DNA of 64,000 bases from Kudoa neothunni. Its lineage: Eukaryota; Cnidaria. The translations under genes and the position numbers were made by a program. This document shows, piece by piece, positions 48,675-61,600 of the stretch. Where the stretch lies: the NCBI GenBank assembly GCA_964304625.1, contig OZ199838.1:14260001-14324000 (forward strand), read 5' to 3'. The stretch's first letter is position 1; each line of letters opens with the position of its first letter. The notes under the pieces are model-generated. The model saw only the letters and a list, made by a program, of their open reading frames with translations. It made no database searches and was not told where the DNA came from.

Positions 48675-49845
48675 CTACATTTTTTCTTTTTTAAAAATGT
48701 TCGTTAACGTGCCTATCTCAGGTATATTTATTTCCACTTTGTCTCCATCCTAAAAACAAAACTGTTAAACATACAGTTACGACGATACGCTGTATACTTT
48801 TAAAAATGCAGGAGGATGTAACGAAGAACCCGTTCCATCGGGGGTTCCAGTCAATATTATATCTCCAGGATACAAATAAAAATACCTACAGTTATCATAA
48901 ATTTAATTAAAAATAATTCCTATAAATTTTCCACAAAAAGCTACTTTGATATTTGCTCAATTATTTCCGGTATAGATATGATCAACTGAGAAACACAGCC
49001 TTCTTGTCTTTTATCTCCGTTGACAAATGTTGATATAGTAAATTTGGTAGGATCTAAACAATTATGAACTCGCCTTCCAATCAACGTCTATGATAAGCTA
49101 TCCTACCTAAATTGGCATCGGCGACAACCACACAAGGACCAATAGGTAGGTAGGATTCGATAGATTTTCCAAACATTATTTGTTTGTTTGTGTCTTTGAT
49201 GAATCCTTTTTCGGTGAGATCATTACAAATGGTATATCCACCAACATGTTTCATTGCTTCTTCCTTCTATATGTCAGAATTCATATATTTAATGTATAGC
49301 ACTGTGGAAATCATAGTAAAATCACTTTGATGTATTTTCCCCCTTTGCCAATAATAACCGCAAGTTCTCCTTCATAATCGGTCATCTAATTCCGCATTAA
49401 TAAATAATCAAACTTCTAGTGGAATAACCTGCGAATTTTGTGGCATAACTACAACCTTCTCGTGGCCAGTGATAGCGAGACTGGATTTTTCAAAATAAAA
49501 CGGTGTTACTTTGGTCCCATCGGAAGCTGGATAGTTGGCTCCAAGACCTATAATTCGGTTTGAACCTTCCAATGGAGACAGTATTTCCACATCAGAGTGA
49601 TTAATGTAATTAGATTCGATTTCACGAGCCCTAACAAATGTTAGTTGATTAATTGATTAGAGATGTTACCTGGCAATGATGTCTTTGTTGTGATCCCAAT
49701 CTTCGAGCAGATTCACAATTTTGATTTGTGAACTACCTGGGCAGACAACATTAAAGTCAACAATTTTTCCCTTTTCAGGCAAATAAACGCCTGCCCGAGT
49801 AAGATCATCTTTTCTAAATCGCACTAATTTGGTGCATGGAGTCAT
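48675..49845 (-). CDS. FAHD2: Fumarylacetoacetate hydrolase domain protein (FAHD2-like)
   Basis: This FAH-superfamily enzyme is probably a metal-dependent hydrolase or decarboxylase of acylpyruvate-type compounds; relatives act in mitochondria or cytosol. Seven exons on the minus strand join in phase: 49845-49670, 49630-49414, 49385-49326, 49266-49107, 49053-48945, 48885-48798 and 48749-48675. They give 294 residues against about 314 in human FAHD2. IIGLGANYPASDGTKV, MPQNSQVIPLE, then DYEGELAVIIGKGGKYIK hold the metal-binding Glu-x-Glu. GYTICNDLTEKG holds the catalytic Asp, and YPGDIILTGTPDGTG is the classic FAH signature. One intron (49386-49413) is only 28 nt. No mitochondrial leader is obvious in MTPCTKLVRFRKDDLTR. 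Confidence 0.9.
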
Positions 49846-50505
49846 GATAAGATGCCTATAGAATCGACCTAAAATCAATGAATACATTAGGATACTCGGC
49901 CTCGCGAAGAACAAAATATTCGTAAGTAACTGGCTTTATTGTTTTGCTTTTAGGAGTCGAATACCAAAAAATGTCAAATATATTACAGTAACGCTGTGTG
50001 AGGTGGTTAGATTCGTAGCAAGTCGTTTTCAGCGTCCATCTGGAACACAATTGTTATTAATGTGGGAAGCCTTAATAATCTCCCAATAAATCTCTCATTA
50101 ATTCACTATATACTAGAAGTTATCGCACCCGAAATCCTCATCCTTAAGAATAGTCTGAAATTATATATTTCTTTAATTCCCACGGTTTAGTATCACATTT
50201 ACTACCAACTCAAAGTCAACATTCCATGTTCACCACATTTTTATTAAAAAAACTCTATTTAATTCAATTTATGGGGTTTTAATGGCACCCCACAGCAGAA
50301 AGCTTCAACAAATGAATTTTATTAATCTTATAAATAAATTAATTAATTTGTTAAATTAGAAAAGTTTCTGAACCTACGAACTTTATAAAATTAACTAAAT
50401 TTATCTTCTACATATTAAATTATATTAATTAGTCTCATCCAACATAAAAATGTAATTTTTCACATATGTATATAAGGCATATTGGAAACCTCCCAGACCG
50501 TGTTG
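49846..50505. other. Region between FAHD2 and tRNA-Tyr, with an open stretch
   Basis: Directly upstream of the FAHD2 start, the minus strand is open from 50050 to 49856, reading RWTLKTTCYESNHLTQRYC and on to VTYEYFVLREAEYPNVFIDF. A possible acceptor lies near 50042. It could be an upstream exon of FAHD2 or of another gene, or chance. I do not recognise it. Confidence 0.3.
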
Positions 50506-50591
50506 CCAGCCATAGCTCAGTGGTAGAGCGGGGGACTGTAGAGGCATCCATAGATATCCCTAGGCCGTTGGTTCAAATCCAGCTGGCTGGA
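50506..50591 (+). tRNA. tRNA-Tyr (GUA) with intron
   Basis: A full cloverleaf can be drawn. The acceptor stem CCAGCCA pairs with TGGCTGG, followed by discriminator A. The D arm is AGCTCAGTGGTAGAGC. The anticodon loop CTGTAGA has GTA in the anticodon place, and the T arm is GTTGG-TTCAAAT-CCAGC. An intron of about 14 nt follows position 37, as is usual for eukaryotic tRNA-Tyr. The internal A and B boxes are intact. Confidence 0.96.
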
Positions 50592-51968
50592 CTTCCACTT
50601 TTTATTTTCTTGTTTTTCTTAGTAGGTTTAATTTCATTGCACTTACTTTATGGCATGATCTAATATTTTTGTTCAATCATATTAACATATCAGTAGGCTG
50701 CGGAACTCTAACTATGACTATCCGATTTTAATATGGCGCATGCGCGGATTAAAATAGATGATTCATCTTTGAAAACAAACACTAATTACATATTTCGACT
50801 TACCTTGCATATAATTTTTTTGGAAACGAGAATTCCCTCGCTCGTATATAAGAACTAATGCTGTCAATTGTTTTGTATTAGTATAAGATTAATTCTATAT
50901 TTATTGTTTTAGGCATTTTTCGAATTATAATAATGTAAAAGTGAATTTATATTCAAATGTACACTTTATGCAGCCTAAATATGTTTGAGTGACTGATTTT
51001 TATAAAATGGTTAAGGTATACACAACAGTTTAAAGATGGGCTTCCCGATTGGGGGTCCGAAATATATTATACACGATTTAAAAAAAGCAATCGAAACTTA
51101 TGAGTATGATGAACACAATCATTCGATAAATTTTATTACAATTTAATTTACGCTTTCAACCTGCTTTTTCTATTAATTAGGGGCTGAAATAAAAATAACA
51201 TTTAATTTTTTTTTATTAAACCATAAGACGAATAAGAATTATACTTTAACTACTGTCATAATTAAGTATTTGTTGAATTATTTTAGACTTTTATACTACA
51301 AAACAGAATCAATTTGTATTAAAAAATTATATAAACTAATACTTTACATTTTAGATTTGGTAACATGTTCGTTTTTCCCATTTAATTTTTAAATTTGTAT
51401 TAAAAACCAAAAACTACAAAACCTAACATCCCGCGCAGGCGTATTATTCGCTTTGATATTTTTCACTAAAATAATATGCCAATTCAATTATAAAATATGA
51501 CCTATGTATATATTTATTTAATGAAAAAATCTGTATTTCGACTTAATTCTTTATTATCCAAAAAGACAGAAAAGAGTTAGTTTATTGTCAATTTTATTTA
51601 CATTGTTTTCTTCTTAAATAGATGATTTTTTTTATTGTCCATGAAATTTCAATAGAGATATTCTCTCCCTAAAAATAAACTCATTTATAAATCTCTTTTT
51701 TGAAAAGGGGCGCGGAACCATCCTCATGAGAGGTGATAGGATATGCGGAATCCAAAATGAATCGGGATGCGCTGGATGGGAAAGAGAGAGGAAGGAACCC
51801 ACAATAAAAATAACGATAAAAATAAGACACTCAGTAATATTTGAAATGTAACATAATTTGATGGTCATCAGAGTAATGTAAAAAGATTAGAACAACGTGT
51901 TCAGGTGATTAATTGACCTTTGTGAATAACCAAGAAAAACAAAATCATTAAATATATGATTGTAGAAA
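50592..51968. other. Intergenic DNA and 3' flank of the epsin gene
   Basis: AT-rich. A slightly GC-richer patch at 51700-51800 may be 3' untranslated sequence of the epsin gene. No gene is supported. Confidence 0.5.
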
Positions 51969-54900
51969 TTAATAGAAATTGGTATATGTATTATTGTCTT
52001 TTTGGGGCGTTGTTATCAAATGGATTAAAGGGTAGGATGTATTATTAGGATCGCCAAAAGGAGGGAAAAGATTAGAGTTTCTAGTGGTGTTTCCATATGA
52101 GAACGTTGCGGGGTCAGATGCAAATGGATTATTGTTCATAAAAGGATTTGGTTGAGCTTGCGAAAATTCCATGTACGGAGCGGGCTGATTGGGAATCCCT
52201 ACAGAAGGTTTCCGAGAAACGTTTTGGGAAGGAATTTGGGAAGTGGAGCTAAAATTTGTACTGATGAATTATTCTTTGCCATTTCGTTAAGTGTGAATTT
52301 TTTCTACAAAAACACAATTAGTAATTTATGCCAGCAGTTAACAAGAATTTAGATTGTTAATACAGCTTATAGGTTACTGACACAGTAAATATTCCATTAT
52401 ATAATCGACTGAAAATGTTTCTGTTGTTTAAAATGAGATTTTATTTTTTAAATTAAAAAGAAACAAATACGGGTTGGTTAAAATTTGTCAAAATTACCGA
52501 TATTTACAAAATAATCAGTACCACGAAAGACTTATGCACGTGGAGGAGTGTATTAATTTAGCTAAACGTTCAATCCAACACAATCGATATCAGATGGTTA
52601 ATTTTGAATGAATACGAGTGAAAATTACGCCAGAATAATTACTAATACAAATAGTTATTCTTATGGATAATAATGATAATAATAATAATAGTGACTTATG
52701 GGTTTTGCGTAATCAAAATCATTAGCGCACACACAACTTTGCGCATGCAAAAATAAACAAAATTTAAATAATCAGGTTATATTTTGACCAATTAGCACAT
52801 TTATTTAATTTAATATTAGAATTAATTTTTAATGCAACATGATTTATAATTTGAAGATTCACCAAAATGTATTATGCGAAGTGTTAAATCTTTTTATACA
52901 ACCACAAACCAATTAATAGATGTAGATACTGGTATGATTGCGAGACATCATAAGGAATTTATTAGCTTGACTGATAAAAAATTAATGAGAATCTATCATT
53001 TTTGCTCTCATCAGTTCAATTCACTCATTCATTTGTAGATCAATATCCATATTTTCTCCTTTTAGAGTTTTAATTAATTTGTAACAGAACAATCGTTATA
53101 ATGTTAAAACAACTAATCCGTACGTTTATAATAGTAATAATCAAGGCGGATCTTGCTTTTACATCAAAGATCTTCATAGTTCCAAATTTGATGTATGATT
53201 TATTAACTAGTTTTTAATAGTATTTTAAAAATTCAATTTTTGGGACAGAGTTAGAATTTTTCCCGTGTTGACGCAAAGTCACAATCTTCTTTGTTATGAG
53301 AAAAAATCATTAAGCATGATCCATATTCCACACAACACATAAAATGCATAAAAACTATTGATGATGTAATTTTTCAAGTCGAATAGGGGCAATATGTGCT
53401 TAATGTTATTAAGTTTTATAGAGCATATGTTAATTTCCTACACATTGATAATTTATGTTTTATTGCGATATTACGAACAACCCGTAAGTTACTGTATTCG
53501 GCTAATTCTAGCTGTATTTAATTAAGTCTGGCATATAGGGGATAATGGGTGAAAATAAATAAATATAACAGTTGATAAAAAATTCACTGCACACATCAAC
53601 TATAGATAGGAGTTGGCGGGATTAAAATCAGACAATGCGCAAGCGTAAAGGCCATTTTGGATTAAAAAATATCCGTTGCTATAGTCATTGCCTAGCAACA
53701 GTCAATTATGAAGATAATTTATATATTCAATTTAAATACAACTCCAACACGGATAACAATGAATTTAACTTAATTATTATTAGACTCTGAAGTACTTATT
53801 AATATTCTGATTTTCAGTCTACAAAAGAATTACAATCCCGCATAAACAATTACTCATGAAAATCTAATACCACGGTTGGAACAAAATTCTAATTTTTTAA
53901 TTCTTATTAGCTAATTTAAACAAAAATTTTTATATTCCAATAAAAATAAGTTAACGCACTTGCGCTTTAGAAAAAAACTATTTACTTTCGCTGGCTGTTG
54001 ATAAGGGACGGTCAGCCGACAAATTATTGAAATCCAAATCAACAAGGCCTGTATCATTAACAAATCTGAAGGCATCACTTGAGATCAAAGGATTGTCTGT
54101 TTGTGAGGGAGCCGCTTCATTTAGATTGTTATCAACTGATTGAAAGGAGACGCAGATTTGATAAATTCATCAAATTGGTCTCTATTTTGTTGCGCATTCC
54201 CGTTATTTCACCCGTGATTGCACTAGCTGGTGAAGGAGAAAAGACATTTTGGTTAGGATCGATCTGGCCGGGGTAAACATGAGATGGTTGGGCATTGTAA
54301 ACTGGAGGGTTTGTTGTGGTTGATGAAAAGGAGAATGGCTGTTGTGGTTGAGTTGAAAATTGGTTATAAAAGAAGACGATTGTGACGGTTGATTAGCGAA
54401 GAAACTATTCGAATTTATGTTAGTAGATGCAGCCGGGGTGCCAGAAGGGTGGCTTTGGGGATCGGATTGGATCCATAATTTTGATCCGAAAAAATATCAA
54501 TAAGTCTAAAGCCCAATTAGATTCATGGCACATCATGTAATGTATCGAATATTACTGTGATTGGGTTGTAGGTCCGTTGTTGATATGGGTGGTGGAAGTA
54601 GATTTTGTTCGATTTTCGGCGAATGCATCAAATTTATCGCTATCCTAAACACACAAATAATATATTTCAAAACTAATATCAACATACACTATCACATCCA
54701 GAGCCAGAATGATAACTTTGAGTTTGCATTTCTTGTGCTTCTTGTTTGCTAATAGCCAGAGCTAGTTGTAATTGAAGATCTTCTTCTTCGCGGTTTTTTG
54801 GTGCATAATCAGCTATACCAAATATTTCTTGTTAGTAAATATTTTATAGATATAGAAATGATGAAATACGTGCCTGTCTGTGCGGCTTTACATCGCCGTC

Positions 54901-55446
54901 GTAGGTAAAAGTATTTTGTCTTAGAGAAGGATCTCCATGAACTCGTTGTTTCATCTATAACAAAATTTTTCAATCACATGGATTAATGAAGGTGATTGGG
55001 GCTACTTTTAATGATTTCTCCTTTTCAACTTGGAAATATTGCGTATCTTCAATGTATCTCACCATACGTTTGGCACGTTCACGTATATAGTTTCCTTTAT
55101 CTTTGCCTTCTTGGTCCACAAACATGAACATAGTCAATGAGTTCATTACGGCTGATGTGGTTGTTAAAAGTTTGTACATGTCGGGATGCCCGTGAAAAAC
55201 CAAAAATTCAAACACAATCAATGATTTGAGCACATGTCTCCAATTTTTTGGTTGATCATTCAGGCGTCTATACAGAATTTGGTAGATTTCGTGTTGAGAT
55301 TTCGGATGGTAGGTATGCTGAGCCAACTCATCCAACTCTACCGTGCTTGGAAACCATGGATCGTTGGAGGTAGCTTCTATACATTTGACTTCGGGTATTG
55401 TGCGATTTTTTACCACATTTTTCACCGATCGAATCACTCTTGACAT
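51969..55446 (-). CDS. Epsin (ENTH-domain endocytic adaptor)
   Basis: Epsins bind PtdIns(4,5)P2, ubiquitin, clathrin/AP2 and EH-domain proteins at the plasma membrane. Exon 1 (55446-55006) encodes the whole ENTH domain, about 147 residues. It has EATSNDPWFPS, LARRTY-type helix LAQHTYHPKS, NWRHVLKSLIVFEFLVFHG and IRERAKRMVRYIED. Exons 54954-54870, 54812-54688 and 54644-54556 join in phase. Exon 3 holds a ubiquitin-interacting motif, EEEDLQLQLALAISKQEAQE. A Ser/Gln/Pro-rich tail begins at 54505 and continues to about 54000, but its exact frames could not be resolved. The last exon (about 52280-51969) has two NPF motifs, in QPNPFMNNNPFASDPATF, for EH domains, and a stop at 51969. The intron at about 52.35-53.98 kb is far larger than the others and holds element R2. 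Confidence 0.85.
52691..53494. mobile_element. Pogo-like non-autonomous element R2 in an epsin intron
   Basis: The left end GTGACTTATGGG and the right end in reverse, CAGTAACTTACGGGT, are inverted, with TA on both sides (52689-52690 and 53495-53496). The body aligns to R1 (33830-35736) on both sides of the nested hAT element. No protein is encoded. A further stretch from 53590 to 53750 is similar to 58640-58755 and may be another piece of the same repeat group. Confidence 0.7.
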
Positions 55447-56910
55447 TTTACACTAGATTCCTTTGAATTTTATTTCACGATGATTTGAACCAAAATATGA
55501 AAACAACAAATCGGATTAAGGGATTCTTAGATTGAGGATTAACACTTGTTCACTATGGAGTACCGGTGAAGCGATTTCGGTCGATTATTAATATTCGGTT
55601 ACTAAGTACTGGGTGATTAGTTACGAAGCAGTGTTTTTCATATCGTTAAATTGCAATTTATAGCTACCAATGTGTAATTATACGTTTGGAGTTGTTGGAT
55701 AGGTAATATGGATACGATCTCATCCTTTGACCATCCGAATTAACAGTTCAACAAAATTTATCGATTTTTTTATCGTTGAATATCTGCTCGTTTTTTCATA
55801 TAAGATAATTTAAACTATTCTATTTATTTGTAGGGGATCTGTATTCAATTCAACATCACTGCAATAGCTAAATCTATTTACATGGATAAACTAATTCTTC
55901 CATTCGCACCTATCAAAATATCCTGACAACGCGACCTTAATTTATAATGGGTACAAACAGTTGGTGTTATGCTAATTTTTTAGAAAATTCCTGTAGCTAT
56001 TGATGCGTGAAACAAATTATAACATTTATACACATAATAAATATATGGATTAATAGGTATTGAATGTTATTAGGGGTGGTTGACGTGTTATCTATCATAC
56101 ACGGCATGTAGTTTAAGTGTCAGTTCGTTAGGAGGTGATTGACGCTGAATATGATTACAATCGTTACAACTGTCTCATTAACCATCATACCATTAGCCAT
56201 AATTTCATGGTCGTTAAAATTAGGAAATCACTATTATTTTCCGGTTAAGGTAAATATTAAGTTGAATATGGCAGAATCGTACCTATATATATATATATAT
56301 ATCTATATATATATACGTATATGTTTGATGGATAAATATTGAACTATTTTGACCTTTCCTGTTAATTCCCATTGTGAATTAATTATAATCACGTCGTTGA
56401 TCTTGTTAACATAGGTGAGATATTATTCACATTATCGCAAATTGATTAACCTTAACAAATCTCACAGATAACGCGCCAATTAAAAACTAACATTTTATAA
56501 AGGGAACTATTCTTCACAACCAATAGTTAAACCAGCTTGAGTAATCCACGAAGAATCTCTGAGATAAATCCTTGACCGAATACACTGGACTACAGGTAAA
56601 ATATATTGAATGTATTACTAACTTTTTAAGAAAAAATAAATAATATGAGTTGGTTTAGTGATTTGTAATTAAAGGTACTTTGGGGCGTTACATTTAATCT
56701 CCTATTTATTATAATTAAAAATATTTACAATTAACTAACATAATCCTTTAATCCTTAGAATTGATTCTAAAATATTATTTTTAATCAATTATTTATTTAG
56801 CTATTTTTATTTAGTAAGAAGGCATTAAAAAGGAAAATAATGGTCAATAAAAGATGTAGTTAATAAATTAAATAAGATTTTTAACTTAAACCACTTATAA
56901 AGCCTGTATA
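55447..56910. other. Upstream region of epsin and intergenic DNA
   Basis: The epsin promoter should lie just right of 55446. A short imperfect (TA)n tract is at 56284-56320. No further gene is supported. Confidence 0.55.
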
Positions 56911-58360
56911 CGGTCCAACAGGGATCGTACGTAATGAGTCGGGAATGGTGCCTCATTACGTAGAATAGCCGCATTACGTCAGAGATCTTCATGTGCATAC
57001 GCACTGGCAGTTTCTCTTAGAATTTTTATTCTACGTTAGTCATTGCTTTATGCATGCTTAAATGAAATAAAATAAATTTGGACATTATTGCGTCTATTTT
57101 TATGTTTATTGAATCGTTTTCAAGCGAAAAAAATAGAGCGAATCGATCGATATTCGATTCGTGATCTAAAAAATTTCTAAAGGAATCATGAAATGAACGA
57201 AGAAGTAATTATGAAATGGCGAAAAATACAAATAAATTACAATAACTATTCTCGTGAGATAAAAAAATATTATTATTGTTTCTCATTTGTTCGACTCTAA
57301 GTATCTCATTACAAATTCATGTTATCCAATTTACAAATAATTTTAAAAGATCAAATTTTTGTTGTCGTTCTTGAATCGTTTATAATATTTTGAACATCCT
57401 TTCCGACACAAAAAATGCCTTTAACTCTTAACTCGGCTGGATTTCTTTGCTTTAAAGAACTTAAATAACTTTCTTAATATTCGAGTGCTTGATTAAATGA
57501 AATAGATGGATACACAATTTGTGATTTATCTTGATCGGATGAGTTTTTATCATCTGTCTCTTTTTATTTCGAATACTTAATTATTTATTTAAATATATGC
57601 TTAAAACATTCTCAGGAGACCACTTTTCAAGAACATTATTATGTTTATCATTCTATTCTGGAGCTGTTTCAGCAGGAAAGCATCCAGCCTCAACATGTAA
57701 CGTAACATATTTTAGTTTAACGTGATCTTTAAATACTTTAAACCTTCTACAGTTTAAATTATCGCTATTATTATTGCTATCCTTTGAAGCGAATCTTCTA
57801 GCCATTGCAATAGTAATATCAGTGTTAATTATACCACCATTCACTCGCGTTTAAAATATCCTTTTATAAACTTTGTTACCAACATGACGATTGAAGCCTT
57901 ATTTAAAAATTTTCAAGAATTTTTTAAAAGTCCTAAAACCTCTTGATTTTAAAATTACATCTCTTATTAAAATGCCATTAAATGTTGACGTTCTTTTCAG
58001 GCCATACTTATCCATAATCATTTTTTTTAAATTTCTTGACTCCTGTACTAAGATCATAATATTGAATTATTTTATATTTCTCAGAAAAGCTTTTGTAATT
58101 TCACGGTTCGTTAAATATTATTGTTTCCGCGATTACACACGAAGCATGAAAGGTATTTTTAGGTACAATCTCCATTACGTAGAATCGCTGCATTACGTAC
58201 GAGCCATATTTTTGATTTATTTTTTTACAATAAATAGTATTTTTTTATTTTTATATATTTGATAGTTAAAAGTATTCTCTTTATTATATGTAAGAATCAG
58301 ACAATTAGAATCTAGTTTTGTGTAAAAAAGTGGTGATTACGTACGAGCCCTGTTGCACTG
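56911..58360 (-). mobile_element. Pogo/Tigger-like transposon relic R3
   Basis: The ends are inverted around AACAGGGATCGTACGTAAT on the left and AACAGGGCTCGTACGTAAT on the right in reverse. TA flanks both (56909-56910 and 58361-58362). On the minus strand, 57844-57653 reads RRFKVFKDHVKLKYVTLHVE then AGCFPAETAPE. This resembles the second CENP-B-type DNA-binding helix block of Tigger transposases (W..RFK.RH...HGEA). A piece after it, EKWSPENVLS, fits the start of the catalytic part. The DDE core itself is missing or beyond recognition. Confidence 0.65.
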
Positions 58361-59243
58361 TATTATTGAGTTAGGATTTTTAATTTTTGTCGAGAAAAAT
58401 TTTGGTGCTTGCTTTGAAATAATAATTTACAGTTTCCATAAATTGGCCGCCTGATTAAATGCTAAAATACGGGATTATCAACCTTGTTATAATATAATGG
58501 AAGTGGCTGTTGACACGGATCATAATATCCAGGTGGATTTAGTTTTGTCTGCAGTTAACTATTTTTCGCCCGTCGCTATTGCTCCTAGGGACCAAAAATA
58601 ATTAAATATAGCAGATTCTGAAAAATAAACTTTATAGATAAACTATAAATTGGAGTTGATGGGATTAAAATTGGGCAATGCTCAATCGTAGTTTCGAGGT
58701 TGGGTTAAAAACTTCCGTGTCAATAACCATTGCCTACCTTTATATACATTACCAGCGAGGAATTATAATGTTAGAGCTCAGCCAAAATAGGAATTTTTTA
58801 ATTTCCGTGCCAAATGTTTTTAATAAGAAATGATGGATATATTTAAAAGTTAACAAATTGTGTTAAAATAGCGAAACTGTAATTTCCCATTCACAAATAT
58901 TAGCTTAAAATCAAATAGACACTGCAAAATTATTAGAAAGGAGTAGTATTTGACATTATTTCTTTCTAAAACGTCGTCGGAGTTTCTATTTATTTATTTT
59001 CTTATGGTTTATAGTCTAATACTCAAATTTAGAATTGAAACAATTTATTTCTCTCAACACATTTCACCAAAAATTAAATTAATTAGATTTAATTAATCCG
59101 TATATATCATTATATTATGTTATGCAACATTTTATAACATTGTGGTTTTAATCTTAGAAAAATTAAACAAATCGAACCAACATGAGTGAAAAATGATTTT
59201 ATAATACAGAATTTGCATTATGTTTAGTATTTAATCCTATATA
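58361..59243. other. Intergenic DNA with dispersed repeats
   Basis: 58498-58570 repeats 39262-39345, and 58640-58755 repeats 53590-53750. No gene is seen. Confidence 0.5.
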
Positions 59244-60001
59244 CAGTCAGTGACCGGTTTTACGTAATCCCCGCGTGACCAGGAAAAAAGTGTGTAAAAT
59301 TAATCACTTCGTTTTAAGTACCTTTTCGCGCGCGCATTACAGAAAGTTATTCAATTATTTATTAAATAACATAATTGAAATGCAAATATTTGTAAAAAAC
59401 GTTAAATATTTTTTAAATGAAAACACAGTCGTTAACTCGGTTTGATTAATCCCTTTGGGATCGCGGAAAAATGTGTGTGAAATTGGTAACGTCCAGTTTT
59501 ACGCGTTTTTTAGCGCGTATATAATAATACACGTAACTATTTAATAAAATTGAATTGCAGAAATTTACGAAACAAATAATTTTTTTCATTTGGAAATAAA
59601 GTAATTAGATATTTTGGTCACCAAAAATTTGTCCAAATATTCGAAATATAGCTTTCATCGCCGCAAAAATGTTCGATCGATCCTCTTTGTCAAACGGATA
59701 ATTTTTTAAACTCATTTTAATAAATACGCAAATGAAGACAATAATCGGATTGTGTTCAATCATTTAAACAAATTTATTTTTATTTTTTAAGGTGTCTCGG
59801 GATTGGATATGAAGGATATGTCTGGTTCCTTATAGTAACAAACTTGGCTGCTTTGGAGAAATATTGTGCCCGTATCTTATTATTTCATGCTTCGATTAAT
59901 TTTTTTTTCATTTCGTTTAATTCTTTCGAACATTAAACAAAATTCATCCATTTGTTCAAAAACGTTCCGGAAAAAGTGCGTAAAACCGTTCACCGACTAT
60001 G
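59244..60001. mobile_element. Pogo-like MITE with ACCGGTTTTACG ends
   Basis: The left end CAGTCAGTGACCGGTTTTACG and the right end in reverse, CATAGTCGGTGAACGGTTTT, match well. TA flanks both (59242-59243 and 60002-60003). Internal sub-repeats of the form GTGTGTGAAATTGGTAACG occur twice. No protein is encoded. Confidence 0.65.
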
Positions 60002-60003
60002 TA

Positions 60004-61600
60004 CAGTCGATGACGTATGGTTCGTAACTTTCAAAAATATGTAAAAATTAGAAATTATAAAGAAAATTAATTATTAAATTTTAACTCAAAATACACATTA
60101 GAGTAAAAAAATCAGGTGGATAAAATATTAGATATCTAATAATTAAATTTTGGTAAGTTTCCCCTATTTTTATAGACTGATGTGTGGTTTGTAACTTTTT
60201 GGGTGAACAAGCATCTAGATTTTTTGTATAAACTATTGATTGAAGATAAAAATACAAAATAATGTTAGATCTATTTCTGAAAAATAAAAGATAATGAATT
60301 ATTTTGACAGTCAGTCAAGAGCAGAGGTAAAATCAAGAACTGCAAAACTTTGTAATACATCATCCTTATCTACATTGTTTGGTTTTAAATAAAAAGGATG
60401 ATATAATTGGCGCAGTTTGATCTTAAAAAAATACGGCATACTTAAAAAACAATAAAAAAATGATTTTTTGTTTTTGGAAAAATCTAGTTGTCATGTAAAA
60501 TTGGAATATTCAAATATTAAACTAATTTTTCTTCCCCAAAACACTCTGAGTGCTCTCCGACCCCTACATGAGGGCATAATGTACTCGTTTAAATTCCACT
60601 ATAAAGTATATACGATAAAACTCCACATTTCTCCACCAAACCTTTGATGGAACCTCTATTTCCTAATATTTTGAATGCATTTTTTAAAACAAATTCTCGG
60701 GATTCGATGACTAAATCAATTATTTTTAATTGTTTTGTTATGGCGAAATCTAATCGCAAAAAATATTTCTATTATTACTGATAATTTAGATAAAAACAAC
60801 GATTAAAATTTAGAATACAAATTTTTTGATGAGATAAATGAATTGAACAATGATGAAATAATATCGAACGTCGTGACTATCGGAAATGACAATTTTTCTG
60901 ATGAACATGAAAGTATCATAAAAGTTAATGAATATCCAGGCGATGCCACTGAAATTGAAATCAAAGAGGATATTTATTATTTCAAATATAAAAAAATAAA
61001 AGCATTAATTTCTAGAACTGTCCTATTTTATTTTGGCAAACTTAAGCAATATCTCATCGAGCATGGTTCGAAAAAATACGAATATACTTAAGGATATTGA
61101 AGACGAAATTAAATTAAATAGCAAAGCTGTTTAAAAAATACAAAATATTTTCATCGTATTCTCTCATCATCTATCAAATCTGCTATTATAAAGCACGCTA
61201 ATATATCATTCACATCCATCCTTCATGGCTCCTTACAAAAGGGATACCACAATTGTTAAAATGTTTGAGCAACCACCAATAAACTTTAAAATAACCTTAG
61301 TCGTAATTTATTAAAGCAATTTTACGATTTTTACCATAAAAGATCGATCGATCGTGCTAGCGTCGCTAGATATATATATATATATATTTGAAATTATTTC
61401 GAAAATTTTATTCATAAATAATTAATTATTTTAAGTAAAAACAATAATCTTTTGTCCCAACTTATGAAATCTAATCATATGGAATGGCAATGTACATTTA
61501 TATACGCACGCGTCAATTAGCGGGTAAAAATGTACGCTCCCAATTTTATACACTTTTTTACAATCTCGAGGAATCGCACAAAACCGGGTGCAAACCTAAT
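60004..61600 (+). mobile_element. Probable pogo-like relic
   Basis: It starts CAGTCGATGACGTATGGTTC directly after the shared TA at 60002-60003. Near 61545-61598 an inverted copy of the end sequence of the neighbouring MITE appears (ACCGGTTTTGTGCGATTCC in reverse). Between them a short open frame (60843-61091) begins NNDEIISNVV, loosely like the acidic C-terminal part of Tigger transposases. The border of this element with the one at 59244 is uncertain. Confidence 0.35.

Noticed and set aside
49054-49106. A 19-nt intron (GTAGGATAGC to CATAG) in the FAH gene
   Set aside because: It breaks the frame; the 53-nt intron with the same donor and the acceptor at 49054 keeps both frame and domain.
57891-58262. 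A 123-residue plus-strand hydrophobic frame
   Set aside because: It lies antisense to the Tigger-like relic, is Phe/Leu/Ile-rich from AT-rich composition, and lacks any conserved feature.
60843-61091. An independent 82-residue gene
   Set aside because: It is acidic low-complexity sequence inside probable transposon ends, with no intron or family support.
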